Shown: piece after piece, positions 1 through 8,612 of the stretch
Layout of the letters: each line of letters opens with the position of its first letter
How positions within the stretch are numbered: position 1 is the stretch's first letter
DNA from: Hyphomicrobium sp.
GTDB taxonomy: Bacteria > Pseudomonadota > Alphaproteobacteria > Rhizobiales > Hyphomicrobiaceae
Length of the DNA: 64,000 bases
Assembly (NCBI RefSeq): GCF_019753045.1
Contig: NZ_JAIELN010000005.1
Span: forward strand, 248,001-312,000
Direction of reading: 5' to 3'
Program-made: the position numbers and the translations under genes
The notes under the pieces: model-generated
Databases searched by the model: none
What the model was told of the DNA's origin: nothing
What the model saw: only the letters and a program-made list of their open reading frames with translations

Positions 1-1
1 C

Positions 2-364
2 GCCGCTGCCGTGATGGCGGCAGGTATGGTGATGGCAACAAGCGCGTTCGCGGCGGATCCGGGAACGCCTGCCTCGGTAATCGCAATGAACCAGAAGCCG
101 AAGGGCGAATCCGTTTCGATTACCTATGCCTTTGCCCCCGCAGACGGCACTTTGGCGATTTTCTCGGTCGATCCGGCAGGACACGCATCCGCGCAACCCC
201 TCGGCTCAGCTGCGCTAACGCGTGGAGATCATCGCGACGTGAAAATCAAACTCAACGAAGAGTTGAAGCCGGGAACAACGCTTTGGGCAGTCGCGCGAAG
301 CAAGGACGGCAAACCTTTCCGGAATGTCGACGGCCCCGCTGAACAGACCTTCAATATCCTCTAG
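2..364 (+). CDS. exported hypothetical protein, 5' end outside window
   Basis: The frame is open from the first bases of the window, so the start codon probably lies upstream. The visible beginning is the hydrophobic core and cleavage site of a signal peptide, ending ATSAFA|ADPG, without the positively charged N-region that should precede it. An internal GTG at 11 or ATG at 14 would give only a truncated signal. The mature part is about 100 residues, with alternating hydrophobic positions that suggest beta structure, and it contains no cysteine. I do not recognise the family. It is followed by about 360 bases without a gene. Periplasmic location is inferred from the signal peptide. Confidence 0.6.
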   Translation, partial: AAAVMAAGMVMATSAFAADPGTPASVIAMNQKPKGESVSITYAFAPADGTLAIFSVDPAGHASAQPLGSAALTRGDHRDVKIKLNEELKPGTTLWAVARSKDGKPFRNVDGPAEQTFNIL

Positions 365-727
365 CCGTCGTGAAGTTCCCCGGCGCGATCGCTCCCGCGC
401 CGGGACTCTGCCAGGGATCGTTGCAGAATGGTGGCACGTTCGCCGGCGAAAGCCCGCTCCCGCGGCAGTAATCGAATGATACCGAAACACGCGTGCCACT
501 CGGACATATCAGACAGGCCTTTTGGCGAAAATCGTGAAAAAATCGTCTCCTGGACTGTCACAATCCGGCTTTGTGACGGTTTCCGCCTGGAGTTCCATCG
601 AGATAACCGGCTGCATTGATCGCGGAGTATTGAATTAATGCCCCGCGTGCCCTATTTCGGGCCCCCAGCGCAACTTTACGCGCTTGCTGGAGCCGGAGAG
701 ACCGGCCTTTCAACATCGGAGCGTTCG
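365..727. other. intergenic spacer, no gene seen
   Basis: About 360 bases between the exported protein and the polyamine operon. Only short, poorly supported open frames are present. The right part is less G+C rich and presumably carries the promoter of the downstream operon, but I cannot point to a convincing -35/-10 pair. No hairpin with a T-run is obvious. Confidence 0.5.
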
Positions 728-1942
728 TTGGACAACGTACTTATCATCGGGGCAGGCGCTGCAGGCTCGGTCGTCGCGAAGAAATGCGCGATGAACCGCG
801 ATGTTTTCAAAAAGATCCATCTTGCTTCGCGCCGCATCGAAAGCTGCAAGAAGGTCCAGGCCGAATGCAAAACGCCGATCGAGATTTCACAACTCGACGC
901 GGACAACGTCGCCGATACGGTCGCGCTGCTGAACAAGGTCAAACCTGACCTCGTCATCAACATGGCGCTCCCCTACCAGGATCTCGCGATCATGGACGCG
1001 TGCCTCGAGGCCGGCGTCAACTACATGGACACCGCGAACTACGAGCCCCGCGACGAAGCCAAGTTCACCTACAAATACCAATGGCCGTATAACGATAAAT
1101 TCAAAGCCAAGGGCCTCATGGCCGTCCTCGGCTGCGGTTTCGATCCGGGCGTGACGAACATCTTCTGCGCCTACGCGCAGGAGAATCTGTACGATGAGAT
1201 CCACACGATCGACATCATCGATTGCAACGCGGGCAGCCACGGCAAGGCATTCGCCACGAACTTCAATCCGGAGATCAACCTTCGGGAAGTGACGCAGCGT
1301 GGCAAGTATTGGAAAAACGGCGAATGGATCGAGATCGATCCGCTGTCGATCTCGACGATGATCGACTATCCGGAAGTCGGACCCGTCAAGTCCTACCTCA
1401 TCTACCATGAGGAGGAAGAGAGCCTCGTCGAGAACATCAAGGGTCTGAAAGAGATCCGCTTCTGGATGACGTTCTCGGACAATTACATCAAGCACCTCGA
1501 AGTGCTTCAGAACGTCGGCATGACGCGCATCGACCCCGTCATGTACAAGGGCACGCCCGTCATTCCGATGGAGTTCCTGAAATCCGTTCTTCCGGAGCCG
1601 TCCTCGCTTGCCGAAAATTACACCGGCAAAACGTCCATTGGCGTCGTCCTCAAGGGCGAGAAGAAGGGCAAGAAGAAGCGGTACATGATCTGGAACGTAT
1701 GCGACCACGCCGAGACCAACAAAGAGGTCGGCGCGCAGGCGGTTTCCTACACGACCGGCGTGCCCGCGGTCACCGGCGCGATCATGATGTTCAAGGGCAT
1801 CTGGAAGGGCAAAGGCGTGTTCAACGTCGAGCAGCTGCCGCCCGAGCCGTTCCTCGAAGAGCTCGCCGAGCAGGGTCTGCCCTGGCAAGTGAAGGAAATC
1901 GAGAAGTCCGATCAGAAGAAGCTTTTCTCGGTCGATACCTGA
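728..1942 (+). CDS. carboxynorspermidine/carboxyspermidine dehydrogenase (saccharopine dehydrogenase family)
   Basis: Joins L-aspartate semialdehyde to a diamine (diaminopropane or putrescine) with NADPH, giving carboxynorspermidine or carboxyspermidine in the cytoplasm. The 404-residue protein opens directly with a Rossmann strand and GAGAAG (residues 8-13). It carries the family blocks NMALPYQDLAIMDACLEAGV, GCGFDPGVTN and SYTTGVPAVTGA, which match the Vibrio-type enzyme as I remember it. I chose the TTG at 728 because GGAG lies 7 bases upstream and the Rossmann fold would begin there; an in-frame ATG at 638 would add 30 unrelated residues. The gene overlaps the next one by TGATG, and nspC follows, which fixes the pathway. 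Whether the product is norspermidine or spermidine cannot be read from sequence. Confidence 0.88.
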   Translation: MDNVLIIGAGAAGSVVAKKCAMNRDVFKKIHLASRRIESCKKVQAECKTPIEISQLDADNVADTVALLNKVKPDLVINMALPYQDLAIMDACLEAGVNYMDTANYEPRDEAKFTYKYQWPYNDKFKAKGLMAVLGCGFDPGVTNIFCAYAQENLYDEIHTIDIIDCNAGSHGKAFATNFNPEINLREVTQRGKYWKNGEWIEIDPLSISTMIDYPEVGPVKSYLIYHEEEESLVENIKGLKEIRFWMTFSDNYIKHLEVLQNVGMTRIDPVMYKGTPVIPMEFLKSVLPEPSSLAENYTGKTSIGVVLKGEKKGKKKRYMIWNVCDHAETNKEVGAQAVSYTTGVPAVTGAIMMFKGIWKGKGVFNVEQLPPEPFLEELAEQGLPWQVKEIEKSDQKKLFSVDT

Positions 1943-2379
1943 TGAGCGAAGCCGATATCCTTTCGATCCGCAACGAGCTGACGGGCCTCGTGGTCTCCGT
2001 CGTCTCGGTGAGCTTCGGGATGATTTCGGCCTATATCGCGGGACTTTGGCTCTTCCTTCGGGAGGCGCCAATCTCGCTTCGCCTGCTCGCCTTTACCTTG
2101 TTGTCGTGCGGCCTCGCTTTCATGGGTGCGCTGACATGGGGCCTGAATGACCTGCTCGTCGGAACCGACCGCGCATGGGCAAAGCTCATCAGCCCGGCGA
2201 GCGATATTCCGGGCTTCGGCAACGCACGGCCGCCCTGGCTCCATGGTTTGACGCTTTACGAAGCTGCGGCATTACTTGGAAGTTTTGCATTCGGGGCCAT
2301 TTATATCTCGCTCGCCTATCTGACCTTCGTTTACAGATGGCCGGGCTCGACAGCGGGACCGGTGCGCGTCTCGCAGTAA
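1942..2379 (+). CDS. small inner-membrane protein inside the polyamine operon
   Basis: A 145-residue protein whose ATG overlaps the stop of the dehydrogenase gene (TGATG), so translation is probably coupled. Three hydrophobic segments are visible at about residues 14-39, 45-66 and 105-130, with a polar loop at about 68-103 between the second and third. No catalytic motif or known domain is recognised. Its position between the two enzymes of carboxynorspermidine synthesis suggests a linked role, for example in polyamine transport or membrane association, but this is inference from position only. Base composition is like its neighbours. Confidence 0.72.
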   Translation: MSEADILSIRNELTGLVVSVVSVSFGMISAYIAGLWLFLREAPISLRLLAFTLLSCGLAFMGALTWGLNDLLVGTDRAWAKLISPASDIPGFGNARPPWLHGLTLYEAAALLGSFAFGAIYISLAYLTFVYRWPGSTAGPVRVSQ

Positions 2380-2410
2380 CAGCTTTCACTAACTTCACCG
2401 GTGACCCGAA

Positions 2411-3580
2411 TTGTCCGATCTCTCCAAATTGAAATTGCCGGCCTTCGACTGGGCTCAGTCGATTGCGACGCCCTCGTACGTTCTCGACGTCGCGGCGCTG
2501 AAGCGCAATCTCGCTCGTGCAGCTGAGATCAAGCGCGAAACAGGATGCAAAATTCTTCTCGCGACGAAAGCGTTCGCGCTTCCGGCCGCGTTTCCGCTGA
2601 TGCGCGACGTTCTCGACGGCACAACCGCGAGTGGCGAATACGAGGCGCGACTCGGCCACGACGAGTTCGGCAAGGAAGTGCACGTCTACTCTCCCGCCTA
2701 TGCGACCGGCGAAGTCGAGCGCCTGACGAAGCTCGCTCAGCACATCTATTTCAATTCGCCCGAGCAGATTGCGAAGAATCTTTCCGTCGTCAGGTCGCAT
2801 CCCGGCGTCAAGATCGGCATCCGGATCAATCCCGGCTATTCCAACGCAACGCTCGGCGGAGCGCTTTACGATCCGTGCGCGCCCAACTCACGTTTCGGTG
2901 CGACGCCCGATACGCTCAATCGCGTCCCTTGGGACGAAGTGGACATTCTGCACACGCACGCCCTCTGTGAGTCCGGCGATGAAGGATCCGTTGGGCTCAT
3001 CGAGCATGTCGGACGCGTGTTCGGAGATTACGTGCGCCGCGTGAAGACCGTCAATTTCGGCGGCGGTCATTTCATCAATAAGCCGGGCTACGATATCGGA
3101 AAGTTGATCGCCGCCATCAACGCGTTCAAAACCGCGTTCAACGTCGACGTCGTCCTGGAGCCGGGTGCCGGTCTTGTCGTCAATACGGGCTATCTGGTCG
3201 GGAGCGTTCTCGATATTCACCACAACGGCAAGGACATCGCCATTCTCGATGCCTCGGCTTCGACGCACATGCCCGACGTTCTCGAGGTACCCTACACTCC
3301 GGAAGTGATCGGCGCCGCTCCGCCTGGCGAAAAGCCGCATTCCTACATCCTTGGCGGGAAGACCTGCATGACCGGCGATATCATCGGTGAATATTCCTTC
3401 GATCGGCCGCTGAAAACGGGAGATCGCGTGATTTTTACGGATATGATGCAATATTCGTTCGTCAAGAATAACACCTTCAATGGCGTGCCTTTGCCCGATC
3501 TTGCCGTTCTTGACGAAGATGGCACCACGCGGACGCTTCGGTCATTTGGCTACGATGATTTCCGCCATCGCCTGGGGTAG
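2411..3580 (+). CDS. nspC: carboxynorspermidine decarboxylase NspC
   Basis: PLP-dependent fold-III decarboxylase of 389 residues that removes CO2 from carboxynorspermidine or carboxyspermidine. The PLP lysine is K53 in LLATKAFALP. The histidine and acidic patch HTHALCE follows, with a glycine-rich phosphate-binding segment NFGGGHFINK. The C-terminal catalytic block has CMTGD with C319. The start is a TTG at 2411, as for the first gene of the operon, 31 bases after the membrane protein gene; no strong Shine-Dalgarno is seen. Together with the dehydrogenase upstream this is the aspartate-semialdehyde route to triamines, an alternative to the S-adenosylmethionine (SpeE) route. Confidence 0.9.
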   Translation: MSDLSKLKLPAFDWAQSIATPSYVLDVAALKRNLARAAEIKRETGCKILLATKAFALPAAFPLMRDVLDGTTASGEYEARLGHDEFGKEVHVYSPAYATGEVERLTKLAQHIYFNSPEQIAKNLSVVRSHPGVKIGIRINPGYSNATLGGALYDPCAPNSRFGATPDTLNRVPWDEVDILHTHALCESGDEGSVGLIEHVGRVFGDYVRRVKTVNFGGGHFINKPGYDIGKLIAAINAFKTAFNVDVVLEPGAGLVVNTGYLVGSVLDIHHNGKDIAILDASASTHMPDVLEVPYTPEVIGAAPPGEKPHSYILGGKTCMTGDIIGEYSFDRPLKTGDRVIFTDMMQYSFVKNNTFNGVPLPDLAVLDEDGTTRTLRSFGYDDFRHRLG

Positions 3581-3655
3581 AAGCGAAGAGGTGGCTGCGA
3601 TGCGACTGAGCGCGCCGATCGAGAGCCGCCCAAGATAACCTTCACGGCGGGTATT

Positions 3656-6310
3656 ATGAAATCAGAGAACCCCAAACCAGTCCTTCTTGCCGACTATCGC
3701 CCGCCGGAATTTCTGATCGACAGCGTCCACCTCGATATCGTGCTCGCGCCGTCAAAGACGCGCGTTACGTCGAAACTCACCGTTCGCCGCAATCCGGATT
3801 CGGAGACTACCGGCAAGGTTCCGTTGAAGCTCGACGGCGAGCTCCTCAAACTCGAAAGCATCGCCCTCGACGGCCGCACGCTCAAGCCGTCATCCTATCG
3901 TGTCGACGACACAAGCCTGACGATCCTGGCTCCGCCCAAAGAGCCGTTCACGCTCGAAATCGTGACGCTGGTCAATCCCAAGGGCAACACCGCGCTTCAG
4001 GGAATTTACCTTTCGCGCGGCGTCTACTGCTCGCAATGCGAGGCGCAAGGCTTCCGCCGGATCACGTATTTCCTCGACCGGCCCGACGTGCTGGCCGAAT
4101 ACACGGTGCGTCTCGAGGCAGATGTCGAAACGGCGCCGATACTTCTGGCGAACGGCAATCCGGTCGAGCGCGGCACGCTTTCGGGCGGCGAGCGCCACTA
4201 TGCGGTCTGGCACGACCCGCACCCGAAGCCTTCCTATCTCTTCGCCATCGTCGGCGGCAGTCTTTCGCCCGTCGCGTCGACCTTCACGACGCAGTCGGGT
4301 CGCGAGGTCGATCTTCGGATTTATGTCGAGCGGGGCAAGGAATCGCGCGCTCACTGGGCCATGGAATCGCTGAAGCGCGCCATGCGTTGGGACGAGGTCA
4401 AGTTCGGTCGTGAATACGATCTCGACGTCTTCAACATCGTCGCCGTTTCAGATTTCAACATGGGGGCCATGGAGAACAAGGGCCTCAACATTTTCAACGA
4501 TCGCCTGATCCTCGCGTCGCCGCAGACAGCGACGGACTCCAATTATGAATCGATCGAAAGCGTCGTCGCGCACGAATACTTCCACAACTGGACGGGCAAC
4601 CGCATCACGTGCCGCGACTGGTTCCAGCTGTGCCTGAAAGAAGGCCTCACCGTCTACCGGGACCAGGAATTCTCAGCCGACCTGCGCAGCACGACCGTGC
4701 AGCGGATCTCCGACGTCCGGCAACTGAAGGCGCTGCAATTTCCCGAGGACCAGGGGCCGCTCGCGCATCCGGTCCGGCCCGAGAGCTATGTCGAGATCAA
4801 TAACTTCTATACGCCCACGGTTTACGAGAAGGGCGCCGAAGTCGTCCGGATGATCCACACGATCGTCGGGGCTCAGAAATTCCGCGCGGGCATGGATCTC
4901 TATTTCGAGCGTCATGACGGACAGGCGGTAACGATTGAAGACTTCATCGCCTGCTTCGCGGATGTGAGCGGCGCAGACTTCACGCAGTTCCATCGCTGGT
5001 ATTCGCAATCCGGGACGCCGGAGCTCGTGTGCGATCTCTCGTACGACCGGCGCAAGAAGTCCGCCGAGCTGACCGTCCATCAGGTGCTGAAGCCTTCGCC
5101 CGGCAAGGCGAAGAAGCAGCCGTACTTCATTCCGATCAGCATGGCTCTGCTCGGCGAGAACGGCCAAGAGATGGATCTCGAGGTCGAGGGCGGCATCAAG
5201 ATCCGCGACGGCGTGATGGCTGTTTCCGAGCGGACGACAAGCTTCAAATTCAAAGGCGTCACCTCGCGGCCGGTTCCCTCGCTGCTCCGCGGGTTCTCGG
5301 CGCCCGTCACCGTCACGATGTCGATATCGGATCAGGATCTCGCGTTCCTGATGCATCATGACAGCGACCTGTTCAATCGCTGGCAGTCGAGCAATGCCTA
5401 CGCGACACGCAGCATTATCGGGCTTCTCGACGCGAAACGGCCGAACGCCATGGTTGCAGCAAAATCCGCAAAGCTCGCTGACGCGCTGCGGTATGCGTTG
5501 CGCGATAACGAACTCGACGATTCCTATAAGGCTGAGTTGCTGAAGCTGCCGTCGGTCGCGGATGTTGCCCGGGAGAAGGCGAGCCGCGTCGATCACGCCG
5601 GGATCTTCGATGCGCATCGCCTGTTCAGCCGGACCGTCGGCGAAAAGCTGGCGGACGATCTCGAGTCCCTTTACGCGAACGCATCGCGCGACAAGAAGTT
5701 TTCACCCGACGCGAAGAATGCGGGCCGGCGAGCCTTGCGCAACGCGGCGCTGACGCTGTTGACGGCGCGCGGGAGCAGCGAAGACTTCGCCCGGGTCGAG
5801 GCCCATTATCGCAAAGCCTCGAACATGACGGATGCGTGCCATGCGCTGTTCCTGATTGCGGGCGTCGACGCGCCCGGCCGCCTCGAGATCATCGAGGACT
5901 TCTTCGAGCGCTGGAAAGACGATCATCTCGTCATCGACATGTGGTTTGCGGCGCAGGCGCAATCGCCTCGACCAACCGTGCTCGACGAAGTGAAGGCGCT
6001 CTGCCGGCATCCTCTCTTCAAGATCACGACGCCGAACAAGGTGCGCGCGCTCATCGGTACATATGCTTTGGGCAATCCGCTGCAATTCAATCGCGCGGAC
6101 GGTGCGGGTTATGACTTTCTCGCAGACAAGGTGCTCGAGATCGATCAGCTCAATCCGCAAGTCGCGGCGCGTATGCTTGGCGCTTTCCGCAGTTACCGAG
6201 CGCTCGAGCCCGGCCGCAAAGTCCTAGCAAGAGCCGCATTGAAGCGTGTTGCCGCTGCTCCGATTTCGCGCGATTGCCACGAGATCGTCTCGCGGATGCT
6301 AGAGGACTAA
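3656..6310 (+). CDS. pepN: aminopeptidase N
   Basis: M1-family zinc aminopeptidase of 884 residues, close to the length of the E. coli enzyme, acting on peptide N-termini in the cytoplasm. The exopeptidase motif GAMEN is at residues 270-274. The zinc site HEXXH-X18-E is complete: H306, E307 and H310 in VAHEYFHNW, and E329 in LKEGLTVY. The N-terminal beta domain, catalytic domain and a long alpha-helical C-terminal domain follow in the usual order. There is no signal peptide. It stands alone between the polyamine operon and a kinase gene, about 75 bases after nspC. No irregularity is seen. Confidence 0.96.
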   Translation: MKSENPKPVLLADYRPPEFLIDSVHLDIVLAPSKTRVTSKLTVRRNPDSETTGKVPLKLDGELLKLESIALDGRTLKPSSYRVDDTSLTILAPPKEPFTLEIVTLVNPKGNTALQGIYLSRGVYCSQCEAQGFRRITYFLDRPDVLAEYTVRLEADVETAPILLANGNPVERGTLSGGERHYAVWHDPHPKPSYLFAIVGGSLSPVASTFTTQSGREVDLRIYVERGKESRAHWAMESLKRAMRWDEVKFGREYDLDVFNIVAVSDFNMGAMENKGLNIFNDRLILASPQTATDSNYESIESVVAHEYFHNWTGNRITCRDWFQLCLKEGLTVYRDQEFSADLRSTTVQRISDVRQLKALQFPEDQGPLAHPVRPESYVEINNFYTPTVYEKGAEVVRMIHTIVGAQKFRAGMDLYFERHDGQAVTIEDFIACFADVSGADFTQFHRWYSQSGTPELVCDLSYDRRKKSAELTVHQVLKPSPGKAKKQPYFIPISMALLGENGQEMDLEVEGGIKIRDGVMAVSERTTSFKFKGVTSRPVPSLLRGFSAPVTVTMSISDQDLAFLMHHDSDLFNRWQSSNAYATRSIIGLLDAKRPNAMVAAKSAKLADALRYALRDNELDDSYKAELLKLPSVADVAREKASRVDHAGIFDAHRLFSRTVGEKLADDLESLYANASRDKKFSPDAKNAGRRALRNAALTLLTARGSSEDFARVEAHYRKASNMTDACHALFLIAGVDAPGRLEIIEDFFERWKDDHLVIDMWFAAQAQSPRPTVLDEVKALCRHPLFKITTPNKVRALIGTYALGNPLQFNRADGAGYDFLADKVLEIDQLNPQVAARMLGAFRSYRALEPGRKVLARAALKRVAAAPISRDCHEIVSRMLED

Positions 6311-6504
6311 TTGAGCATTTCTGCCACAGCGGACTGCCGTTATGCTCGCGCTGCCGTCATCGCAACAAAATTGATTCCTTAGCGATTTTTTCTCCCTCGA
6401 CGGTGAGTCGCAAATCGGCGAATGTCGAATCACGCCCACGGACATGATCGTCCACCGCCTTACGGGGTTGGGCACTTAGACAAAACTCAGCAAGGGAATT
6501 CGAG

Positions 6505-7527
6505 ATGGCTCGGACTTGGTCCGTCCCTCAACGGGAAAGCTATGCCGGCTTCGGCGGCTCGCGGCGACTGTCAACGGACATCGCCAACGGGATCGGCTTC
6601 TCGCAACGCGGCCCCCTTTTGCTTGTCGCCGCGCTCCTGACGCTCGCCGGAGCGATCGTGCCGCAACTCGATGCGGATTCTCTCTCCACGCTACTGTTCG
6701 TGGTTGGCGCTGGACTTGCAGCGATGGTGGTCGCGCTTCCGGCACGGGGCGCTCGAAAGCCCGCACCGAGCTTCGCACAAGAGGCTCAGATGCCCTCGCA
6801 ACCCTCCGCCTTCGACGCACGCACGCAGGCCCGTTTTCCGGAACTCTTCGGATCCGGCGAATCTCAATCCGCTCTTGATCGCGCCGCCTGGGCGAAGCTC
6901 ACCGCGCATATGAGCCACGAGCTCAGGACGCCGCTCAATGCGGTTCTCGGCTTTTCCGAAATCATGACGAAAGAGGTCTTCGGCCCGCTCGGCTCCGGCT
7001 ACGACACCTACGCCCGCGATATTCATGCGAGCGGTCGCATCCTGCTCAAAAGCGCCGAGGATGCGCTGGCCATCACGGCGTTGCTGACGGCTCCCGAATG
7101 CAAGGGCCGTCAGACGAGCCGGCTGGCGTCGGTCATCGATGAAGCGTGCGCCTTCGCGGCGCCGGATCTCGCCGCGCGATCTATCTCAATCGTCAGGAGC
7201 GCCGACGCCGGCTTCGATGTGCTCGGCGACCATCAGGCCATGCGTCAGTTGTTGATCAACCTCATCAGCGAAGCCGGTCGCAACGGGGCGGGGAATACGA
7301 CGCTTCGGATCGAAACGAAATCGCTCGCCGGCGCGATAGACTTGTCGATCGCTATTCAGGCCGACCGGCGCGGCGTTACGGCTGACGAAGGTTTCGGGAT
7401 GATTTTAGCGCGGACGCTCTGTGAGCTTTCGGGTGCCGAACTCGCCACCTCGGCGCGGGACGGCGAGCGCAAGTGGACGGTGCGGCTTCTGCCTGCCGCA
7501 CAGCATGATCTTTTCTTGGCAGCCTGA
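6505..7527 (+). CDS. membrane histidine kinase with degenerate ATPase domain
   Basis: A 340-residue protein with two membrane segments (about residues 36-53 and 61-79) and a short linker. An intact HisKA box follows: AHMSHELRTPLN with phospho-acceptor H138. The catalytic domain that follows is abnormal. At the N-box position the sequence reads LINLISEAGRNG, so the Mg-binding Asn of the usual N-x-x-x-N pattern is replaced by Glu. No DxGxG box is visible. A G2-like GFGMILARTLCELSG remains. It may be a phosphotransferase or pseudokinase that receives phosphate from another kinase, in the manner of ChpT-like proteins; this is inference. No response regulator is adjacent. GGGA lies 9 bases before the ATG. 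Confidence 0.75.
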   Translation: MARTWSVPQRESYAGFGGSRRLSTDIANGIGFSQRGPLLLVAALLTLAGAIVPQLDADSLSTLLFVVGAGLAAMVVALPARGARKPAPSFAQEAQMPSQPSAFDARTQARFPELFGSGESQSALDRAAWAKLTAHMSHELRTPLNAVLGFSEIMTKEVFGPLGSGYDTYARDIHASGRILLKSAEDALAITALLTAPECKGRQTSRLASVIDEACAFAAPDLAARSISIVRSADAGFDVLGDHQAMRQLLINLISEAGRNGAGNTTLRIETKSLAGAIDLSIAIQADRRGVTADEGFGMILARTLCELSGAELATSARDGERKWTVRLLPAAQHDLFLAA

Positions 7528-7570
7528 ATAATTACCGCTTGAGGTCAGCGAGCGTTTGCCAGACCTAATT

Positions 7571-8083
7571 CTACTTGGGCGGCTCCTCATCCTTGACTTG
7601 CCCGCCTCGCGTCTTCAGCACGTTTGGGCGGCGCTTCTCCCGCCAGGTCTGCAAAATTTTTCGCTCCTCGGGGCTAAGACTTGCAGCCGTCTCGGCAATA
7701 GCGTTGTTGATGGCCGTTTTATAGAGGTTTTCTTCCTCTCGCAGTTTCGCCAGCGCTTCGGAGAACTTCGCTTTGTCGAATGGCTCGACGGTCAAGAGCG
7801 CGTTGGCATCACTCCAGGATTTTCTCACGGTTGCGCGCAAGTCCTTCATCCCTTCCCGCGCACCTGTGATCTCATTACGGACCGCTGCCTGACGGCTTTC
7901 CGGAAGCTCCCTCACAAAGCCCAAGAGGCCAGGCTCGAAAGGTTTGGAGCTTTCTTCGTGGTGATGCCAAGCGGCAGCTGCGAACAGGCCGATGAACAAA
8001 AGGTTCAGCGCCAGCGAACCGATGAAGGCCGGATAGAGATATCGCGGCCGCGCTGGCGAGAGATGATTGACTTCAGCCGTCAC
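7571..8083 (-). CDS. periplasmic Spy/CnrX-like protein (heavy-metal resistance type)
   Basis: A 170-residue protein anchored by one N-terminal membrane segment (about residues 18-39), followed by HHH at 40-42 and a charged, all-helical periplasmic domain. The helical pattern, with LPESRQAAVRNEI near the start and LSPEERKILQTWREKRRP at the end, fits the heavy-metal-resist/Spy/CpxP superfamily, whose members sense metals or misfolded envelope proteins. It overlaps the upstream gene by 4 bases. It is the last of three genes: ECF sigma factor, membrane protein, this one. By analogy with CnrX it may control the release of the sigma factor from its anti-sigma factor; the analogy is inferred. Confidence 0.78.
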   Translation of the reverse strand: MTAEVNHLSPARPRYLYPAFIGSLALNLLFIGLFAAAAWHHHEESSKPFEPGLLGFVRELPESRQAAVRNEITGAREGMKDLRATVRKSWSDANALLTVEPFDKAKFSEALAKLREEENLYKTAINNAIAETAASLSPEERKILQTWREKRRPNVLKTRGGQVKDEEPPK

Positions 8084-8592
8084 AATAAATCCTCATCGAG
8101 AAGAACGTCGGCCTCGTCGGATTGAGCCATCCGGGTGTTGCTCGCGTTCCCACTGCCGCCGCCGAGAAGCACATCTGCGCTCGCGTTCAAAACATTCAGC
8201 TGACCTGCAAACACGCCAAGCACCAACGAGGCCGCAAGAGCGGTTGCCGCAAAGCCTTGACGGCGCGATCCCGGCCACGCCGTCCGGCGGTTCGCGGGTG
8301 CGGTGACGATGGCCGCGCCCCCGGCGACGATCCGAGGCTGGCGTTCGGCCGCGAAGGCTATCCGCTTACTCAAAGTATCGAGGCGGCTCTGATCATACTG
8401 GGGCGCCTTATCGAGAAGACGATCGAACGCCTCGGCGTCTTTCAGCATCTTCTGCGCATCGGCATTGCCAGCGATCAAACCTGACAAGGCGAGACGCAAC
8501 GGCGCCGGCCATCGCGTACGGTCTGCACCATACGTGTCGAGCGCAGCCTCCAGCTTGTTGAGCCCCATGGGGCCTAGAGCATTACGTGACAT
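8080..8592 (-). CDS. probable membrane anti-sigma factor
   Basis: A 170-residue protein with a cytoplasmic helical part (about residues 1-100), one membrane segment at about 108-128 and a short Gly/Asn/Asp-rich tail. The start MSRNALGPMGLNKLEAAL is followed by a region resembling the N-terminal helices of anti-sigma factors, but I see no zinc-binding HxxxCxxC motif. Its gene begins 20 bases after the ECF sigma gene and overlaps the following periplasmic sensor gene by 4 bases. That arrangement is what is expected of an anti-sigma factor. The function is inferred from context and topology, not from a family match. Confidence 0.7.
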   Translation of the reverse strand: MSRNALGPMGLNKLEAALDTYGADRTRWPAPLRLALSGLIAGNADAQKMLKDAEAFDRLLDKAPQYDQSRLDTLSKRIAFAAERQPRIVAGGAAIVTAPANRRTAWPGSRRQGFAATALAASLVLGVFAGQLNVLNASADVLLGGGSGNASNTRMAQSDEADVLLDEDLL

Positions 8593-8612
8593 CGTCCTGC
8601 CGTCTCCCGCAT

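Noticed and set aside
887-2071. Long minus-strand open frame (394 codons) opposite the polyamine genes
   Set aside because: It is the mirror of the carboxynorspermidine dehydrogenase gene; repetitive, His/Arg/Asp-rich translation, no ribosome-binding site, and no family resemblance.
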